This document shows, piece by piece, positions 14,210-17,824 of a stretch of DNA of 17,824 nucleotides. A model generated the notes under the pieces. That model had not been told where the DNA came from and searched no databases. It saw only the letters and a program-made list of their open reading frames with translations. Numbering within the stretch: the stretch's first letter is position 1; each line of letters begins with the position of its first letter. The stretch is from Oscillospiraceae bacterium (GTDB lineage: Bacteria; Bacillota; Clostridia; Oscillospirales; Ruminococcaceae): NCBI GenBank assembly GCA_016303235.1, contig JAEDMB010000029.1:1-17824 (forward strand). The letters are read 5' to 3'. Made by a program: the position numbers and the translations under genes.

Positions 14210-15406
14210 TCAGCCCTTGAGTATACGCTTTATTTTCTGAGGAATAAGCGTTTTTACAAGACTTGAATATTTTCTGAGTCCGATATTTTTATTGAAGCGT
14301 TCTTCGAGAGCCTCCCAGCCCTCTCTGGTATATATTTCAATTATTTCGTTTCTTTTTCCGGAGCTGCTTGGTTTTTTCAGCTGAGAATTTCTTGCTGAAG
14401 CGGACTGAAAGTCTGATTTTCTGAAATCCGCACAGTCATTATAGCTGTTTATGAAATCAACGCCCTTTTCAGTATTGGCAATTACAACGGAAATACCGTT
14501 TTTTTCATTCCAGCCGTCTTTCCCCAGATATTCGGGGTGAGCCTTTTCGATACCCCAGTAGTCACCTAAAGTAATATCTGCCGGACGGTGTTCGCAAGCG
14601 TATTTACATTCGTAACAACATTCACGGTAAATCCAGCCTGCAGAGAAGTAATATAAATAAGGTGAGGCACTCTGCCAGAGCTTCTTTTTGAATCTTGAAT
14701 TGTTTTTTTCAATAATTACGCTTCCGTTTATTCCCCAGCCAATTGATTTGTCTCTGAAAGAGAATTTTTTTATTTTTCCGTTTTCTTTTTTTTCGATTGA
14801 AGCTATATATTCAGTAAGCATACGATTGCCGGGAACACCGTGGCAAATCAAATCTGCTGTAATCAGATTTTCATAATCCTTTCCGAGAAATCCATACAGC
14901 CCTGCAATCTGACACGGAGTTCCCGAATAGAATACTTTTTTTCCGTTGTCAAGGAGCTTTTTTACCTCTGAAAAGGTTTTACCTGTGCTGCTCTGGACAT
15001 ACTTCGAGCCTTGAATCCTTTTAAGCGAATCGGAATTATCAGCCCTGATATGATTTACTTTCCAATTGCTGTCAAAAGCAGCTCCGAAGACAATACCGCC
15101 GTTTTTTATAAATTGTCCTGCCAGTGATGCAAATATTCCTCCCGAGGCTGAATGACGGTTGACTGACGGATTTTTTCCGACAGCGGCAAAGGTTCTGAGG
15201 GGATTATTTTTTATTTCAGTATTCTGAAAGGCACATACTGTCGTGCATTTTTTGCATTTTATACATAAATCGTTATTTATATGCGGATAGATGAAGCCTG
15301 ATTTATCCTCATGCATTGATATGGCTTTCTTAGGGCATATATTCACACAGGCACCGCATCCGCAGCAGTTCTTTTTATCCGTGTATAAAACAATTTCAGA
15401 CAGCAT
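14210..15406 (-). CDS. F420-hydrogenase-beta-like Fe-S protein, copy 1
   Basis: The 398-residue protein has two 4Fe-4S motifs at the N-terminus: CCGCGACVNICP (Cys14, 17, 20, 24) and CIKCKKCTTVCA (Cys48, 51, 54, 58). The catalytic-type domain follows, with SASGGIFASLAGQFI, FYSGTPCQIAGLYGF, DLICHGVPGNRM, FRDKSIGWG, a Cys-rich CCYECKYACEHRPADITLG and DYWGIEKAHPEY. The family name comes from F420-dependent hydrogenases. In polysaccharide loci it sits beside pyruvyl transferases, as here, and probably performs a flavin or ferredoxin-linked redox step that is not characterised. I use the ATG at 15406, because GAGG lies eight bases from it but only two from the upstream TTG at 15412. The pyruvyl transferase stop is two bases upstream, so the two genes are coupled. 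Confidence 0.85.
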   Translation of the reverse strand: MLSEIVLYTDKKNCCGCGACVNICPKKAISMHEDKSGFIYPHINNDLCIKCKKCTTVCAFQNTEIKNNPLRTFAAVGKNPSVNRHSASGGIFASLAGQFIKNGGIVFGAAFDSNWKVNHIRADNSDSLKRIQGSKYVQSSTGKTFSEVKKLLDNGKKVFYSGTPCQIAGLYGFLGKDYENLITADLICHGVPGNRMLTEYIASIEKKENGKIKKFSFRDKSIGWGINGSVIIEKNNSRFKKKLWQSASPYLYYFSAGWIYRECCYECKYACEHRPADITLGDYWGIEKAHPEYLGKDGWNEKNGISVVIANTEKGVDFINSYNDCADFRKSDFQSASARNSQLKKPSSSGKRNEIIEIYTREGWEALEERFNKNIGLRKYSSLVKTLIPQKIKRILKG

Positions 15407-15408
15407 TT

Positions 15409-16527
15409 TCAATTCCTCACTGATTTAATCTGAGCTTTCAGATATTCATAGGTGTGCTTGCGTTCCTGAGCGATTATTTCATCTGTTTCACTGAATGAAA
15501 AATCCTTTTCAAGCATTTTTTCAAGCATTTTCATATTATCTATTTTTCTGTTTCCGAGATGAAGTCTTTCCAGCAGGTCACCCAGCTTTTCGGAATTTCC
15601 GTAGCCGCTTTTTCTTACAAGGGAGACGAACGGACGGTGAGTGATTACCGAGAGAATTGTTCCGTGAAAAGTGTCGGTAATTATAGCATTGGCATGCTGA
15701 AAGTAAGCAATTACTTCAAAGGGAGAACAGTCAATGAATTTGTCACAGCAATTCTGAACGCCTCCTATACAGAAGACCTTCAGATTTTTACGGTCTGCAT
15801 ATTTTCTTATAAAATGACATTCTTCCTTTGTAAATCTTCCGGAATATCCATAAAGGATTATGTAATCTGATTCCGGAACGCTTTCGGGAATATGCCTGCA
15901 TTTTCCGATATAGTCATAGGCAAGAACAGGGTCGAGATTATATACCGGTTTTTTTCCGGTAAGCTTTTCGACAATCTGACCGCTGTTAGCATCACGGACG
16001 GAGACAGCGGAAAATTTTTTAAGCCACCCTGATACCTTTTCACTGACTTTGTATTTTTCAAGCTTTTCAAGTGTAGTGTTTCCGAATGAACCTGCATAGC
16101 TGATAACTTTTTTTGCATTATTGTCTGCTCCGAAAAGTTCCGGAGAAAATCCGACATTGGTATTATTCTGAACGCAGTTGAATACCTCATCACTGCCGAT
16201 AACAAGAATATCAAGCTCGGGCGAATAGTTCATATTTTCATTTATTTTCAGATACGGATAGTAATTTCCGGCATAGTTTTTTTTATATTTTATAAAGCGT
16301 ATTTTTTCTTTCAGTGGGGCATCATATCTGAATACTTCGGTTACCTTTGAAATTTTTCTGGAAATTCCCGTACCGCCGTCCGGCGGAATAAGGCATTTTC
16401 CGGCGTGGTAGTCTACAAATTCGACACTGCAACCCAGCTCAGATAGAATCTGTTTAAGACCATATGCCTGCAGAAAAGAGCCATAATTATAGATTCTCTG
16501 CATAGATAATATACCTGTTTTTATCAT
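15409..16527 (-). CDS. Polysaccharide pyruvyl transferase family protein, copy 1
   Basis: The 372-residue protein starts KTGILSMQRIYNYGSFLQAY, the NYGSxLQAY version of the family's N-terminal loop. LDILVIGSDEVFNC, VISYAGSFGNTTL, AVSVRDANSGQIVEKL, LDPVLAYDYIG, YIILYGYSGRFTKEE and IITDTFHGTILSVITHRPF follow. The DxFHG motif is the family landmark that corresponds to the donor site. Members with this layout are usually encoded next to an F420-hydrogenase-beta-like protein, as here, and transfer pyruvate or a similar group to a glycan; the exact reaction is not established for this subfamily. The ATG overlaps the previous stop as ATGA, and AAAGGGA lies five or six bases upstream. Confidence 0.87.
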   Translation of the reverse strand: MIKTGILSMQRIYNYGSFLQAYGLKQILSELGCSVEFVDYHAGKCLIPPDGGTGISRKISKVTEVFRYDAPLKEKIRFIKYKKNYAGNYYPYLKINENMNYSPELDILVIGSDEVFNCVQNNTNVGFSPELFGADNNAKKVISYAGSFGNTTLEKLEKYKVSEKVSGWLKKFSAVSVRDANSGQIVEKLTGKKPVYNLDPVLAYDYIGKCRHIPESVPESDYIILYGYSGRFTKEECHFIRKYADRKNLKVFCIGGVQNCCDKFIDCSPFEVIAYFQHANAIITDTFHGTILSVITHRPFVSLVRKSGYGNSEKLGDLLERLHLGNRKIDNMKMLEKMLEKDFSFSETDEIIAQERKHTYEYLKAQIKSVRN

Positions 16528-17036
16528 TTTTTCCCTTTCTTTCTGAACATACCGGAAACTATTTTTTCAAGTTCACAGTTGAATTTTACGTTATTGCTTT
16601 TCATTCCGGCGGGCATTGATTTGATTATATTATCGTAGTTCAGGATAGTTTCTCCGAGCTTTTTTATATCCTCAACTACTATGATATTTCCCTGTCTTTC
16701 GGCAACTGCATTTGAAAACTCCACCTGATGGTTGTTGACGTGTTCGTTGTATCTGAACTGTCTGGGAACGACAACCGGAATTTTTCCAATCTGGAGGGGC
16801 ATTATGAAGCTTGAAGGCCCTCCGTGAGTTATCACAATTCTTGCTTCAGAAATCAGCTCTGTCATTTTTTCATAGGGATAAAGCTTGCTCCATTCACAGA
16901 ACTGCGGTTCATAAGTAGAAAAGCCGGTCTGTATTATAATTTCCTCATTGATTCTGCCGTGCTTTTTCAGCATATCCATATATTTTACCAGTCTGTTAAA
17001 AGGCTGTTCATGAGTTCCAACTGTAACAAAAATCAT
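16524..17036 (-). CDS. Alg13-like glycosyltransferase catalytic subunit (CpsG/EpsF-type)
   Basis: The 170-residue protein is the C-terminal half of a GT-B enzyme (GT28 C-terminal domain). It begins IFVTVGTHEQPFNRLVKYMD, with ARIVITHGGPSSFIMPLQIG in the middle (HGGPSS at 71-76, which binds the nucleotide sugar) and PVVVPRQFRYNEHVNNHQ after it. These residues are nearly invariant in the streptococcal Cps14G group. The protein works only as a pair with the Alg14-like membrane partner encoded just upstream, usually adding beta-1,4-linked galactose as the second sugar of the repeat. GGAG lies nine bases before the ATG, and 18 bases separate it from its partner. Confidence 0.92.
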   Translation of the reverse strand: MIFVTVGTHEQPFNRLVKYMDMLKKHGRINEEIIIQTGFSTYEPQFCEWSKLYPYEKMTELISEARIVITHGGPSSFIMPLQIGKIPVVVPRQFRYNEHVNNHQVEFSNAVAERQGNIIVVEDIKKLGETILNYDNIIKSMPAGMKSNNVKFNCELEKIVSGMFRKKGKK

Positions 17037-17054
17037 ATTTCAATACTCCAGACA

Positions 17055-17504
17055 TCAAAAAATTGAACCTAAGTTTTTTGCCTTAGGATAGACCTTTTTC
17101 ATTTCTTCCCATTCAACTATAAATTCGTCGGTAATGGGATAAACAAGCTTTCCTGTGAGTGTAGGCTTGTCGATTCGGTCGAATACTTCTATGTATATCA
17201 GCTTTGCACCGAAGAGTTTTCCGAGATAGAAAAAGGGTACAGCGACAGCCGCACCTGAGGAGATAATCAGGTCGGGCTTTTCCTTTCTCAGTATTTTCCA
17301 TGCAAGGACAGTATTTTTTATAAGATTTTTTATGTTCCGGTTTGTAGGATAATGGCAGGGATACATTTTTTCACCTTTCAGTATACTTCTGGCATCTTCC
17401 TTATCGAATGTGACCCAGAATCTTTCTTTATCCTTCCAGAATGGCTTCAGCATATATAAATGTGTCAGATGACCTCCGCTTGAACCTACCAGAGCTACTT
17501 TCAA
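17055..17504 (-). CDS. Alg14-like glycosyltransferase partner subunit (CpsF/EpsE-type)
   Basis: The 149-residue protein begins KVALVGSSGGHLTHLYMLKP. It also shows RFWVTFDKEDARSILKGEK, YPTNRNIKNLIKNT, LIISSGAAVAVPFFYLGKLF and IEVFDRIDKPTLTGKLVYP, matching the streptococcal Cps14F group in sequence and length. It recruits and activates the Alg13-like catalytic subunit at the membrane. I start at TTG 17504, with GGGGTG about seven bases upstream. A longer frame from a TTG at 17546 must be wrong, because its first codons are the -10 hexamer of the operon promoter and the transcription start lies inside it. This is the first gene of the operon, with a leader of about 27 bases. Confidence 0.93.
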   Translation of the reverse strand: MKVALVGSSGGHLTHLYMLKPFWKDKERFWVTFDKEDARSILKGEKMYPCHYPTNRNIKNLIKNTVLAWKILRKEKPDLIISSGAAVAVPFFYLGKLFGAKLIYIEVFDRIDKPTLTGKLVYPITDEFIVEWEEMKKVYPKAKNLGSIF

Positions 17505-17537
17505 AATTGCACACCCCATTAATTTTATTTTAGTTTC

Positions 17538-17566
17538 ATTATACAATGACGGTATAAAAATGTCAA
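17538..17566 (-). promoter_or_regulatory. SigA-type promoter of the polysaccharide operon
   Basis: On the minus strand TTGACA (17561-17566) and TATAAT (17538-17543) are both perfect consensus hexamers with an ideal 17-bp spacer. Transcription should start near 17531. No other promoter of this quality was seen in the gaps of the twelve-gene operon. I see no riboswitch, leader hairpin or obvious operator in the short leader. Confidence 0.9.
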
Positions 17567-17683
17567 TAATTTTTTCAAAATTTCAATAATTCGTCAAATA
17601 GGCAAAATGAATAAAAAAGAGTATTGGATAACCTGCATAAATACAATTGTTAATTTTTATCATTATTGCCGAATTGTGAAAAT

Positions 17684-17713
17684 ATCCGTCTCCTGATTTA
17701 TCAGGGGACGGAT
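17684..17713 (-). terminator. Rho-independent terminator after the UDP-glucose dehydrogenase gene
   Basis: This is a 13-bp stem with one G-U pair and a 4-base TTTA loop, about 20 bases after the stop at 17732. On the minus strand it is followed by ATTTTC, a modest U-tract. On the plus strand TTTTGTTTTT follows, so it could act in both directions. The gap from here to the operon promoter at 17566 is AT-rich and holds nothing else I can support. Confidence 0.8.
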
Positions 17714-17731
17714 TTTGTTTTTAATATTCGT

Positions 17732-17824
17732 TCAGTCTCTCTTGAAAATATCTCTTGTATAGACTTTTTTCTTGATATCATCAAGACAGCTGTCATAGCG
17801 GTTTGCGATAACTGCATCGCACTG
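17732..17824 (-). CDS. ugd: UDP-glucose 6-dehydrogenase, last 30 residues (cut by window edge)
   Basis: The minus strand reads QCDAVIANRYDSCLDDIKKK then VYTRDIFKRD and stops at TGA 17732-17734. DAVIANRYxxxLDDxxxKVYTRDxFxRD is the C-terminus of nucleotide-sugar dehydrogenases that oxidise UDP-glucose to UDP-glucuronic acid with NAD. The rest lies outside the window. It is on the same strand as the polysaccharide operon but has its own terminator, so it is a separate upstream unit. It could supply UDP-glucuronic acid as a precursor for the same polymer. A close relative with another nucleotide sugar (for example GDP-mannose dehydrogenase) is less likely from these residues. Confidence 0.75.
   Translation of the reverse strand, partial: QCDAVIANRYDSCLDDIKKKVYTRDIFKRD

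Noticed and set aside
5571..15406. F420 biosynthesis or a true hydrogenase
   Set aside because: The Fe-S proteins carry only the shared domain name. No hydrogenase partner subunits or F420 genes are present, and the context is polysaccharide synthesis.
17607..17696. Small plus-strand frame of 29 residues starting MNKKEYWITC
   Set aside because: It has no convincing ribosome site, lies in AT-rich intergenic sequence, and ends inside the terminator hairpin.
1..17824. CRISPR arrays, tRNA and rRNA genes
   Set aside because: No regularly spaced repeats, and no cloverleaf or rRNA-like segments, were seen on either strand. The only repeat of note is the 13-bp pair at 291 and 1242.

Overview
The window looks like the chromosome of a low-GC Gram-positive gut-type anaerobe, probably a Clostridia member near Ruminococcus. 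This is inferred from AT-rich sequence, strong Shine-Dalgarno sites, several TTG starts, a consensus SigA-type promoter, and mobile-element debris resembling elements common in gut Firmicutes. The species cannot be fixed by reading alone.

The right three quarters (about 4415-17570) is one exopolysaccharide/capsule operon on the minus strand. It starts at a textbook promoter (TTGACA, 17 bp, TATAAT; 17538-17566). It then runs through twelve tightly packed genes: an Alg14-like/Alg13-like glycosyltransferase pair, a polysaccharide pyruvyl transferase-family protein, an iron-sulfur F420-hydrogenase-beta-like protein, a GT4 glycosyltransferase, a galactofuranosyltransferase-like enzyme, a second GT4, a Wzy-type polymerase, a second pyruvyl transferase-family protein, a Wzx-type flippase, a second F420-hydrogenase-beta-like protein, and UDP-galactopyranose mutase (glf). 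It ends at a strong hairpin terminator just after glf. Together these would extend a lipid-linked repeat unit containing galactofuranose, decorate it, flip it and polymerise it. A priming glycosyltransferase and chain-length genes are not in the window. Upstream lies the C-terminus of a UDP-glucose 6-dehydrogenase with its own terminator.

The middle (about 1532-4410) holds an intracellular-type GH20 beta-N-acetylhexosaminidase on the minus strand and an IS110-family insertion sequence on the plus strand. The IS110 has an intact DEDD transposase. Its 5' non-coding end has an extended -10 promoter and nested complementary arms as expected of a bridge RNA. The IS appears to have split a gene that sat directly upstream of, and overlapped by ATGA with, the GH20 gene: open minus-strand coding remnants remain on both sides.

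The left end (1-1530) is a graveyard of mobile-element pieces laid end to end: C-termini of three different transposases (IS5/DDE_4 type, IS630 type, IS5/DDE_1 type), a relaxase fragment, a frameshifted serine recombinase and a primase-like fragment. A 13-bp repeat (TAAAATAGGATAG) occurs at two of the junctions. It reads as the debris of an integrative or mobilisable element hit by repeated insertions.
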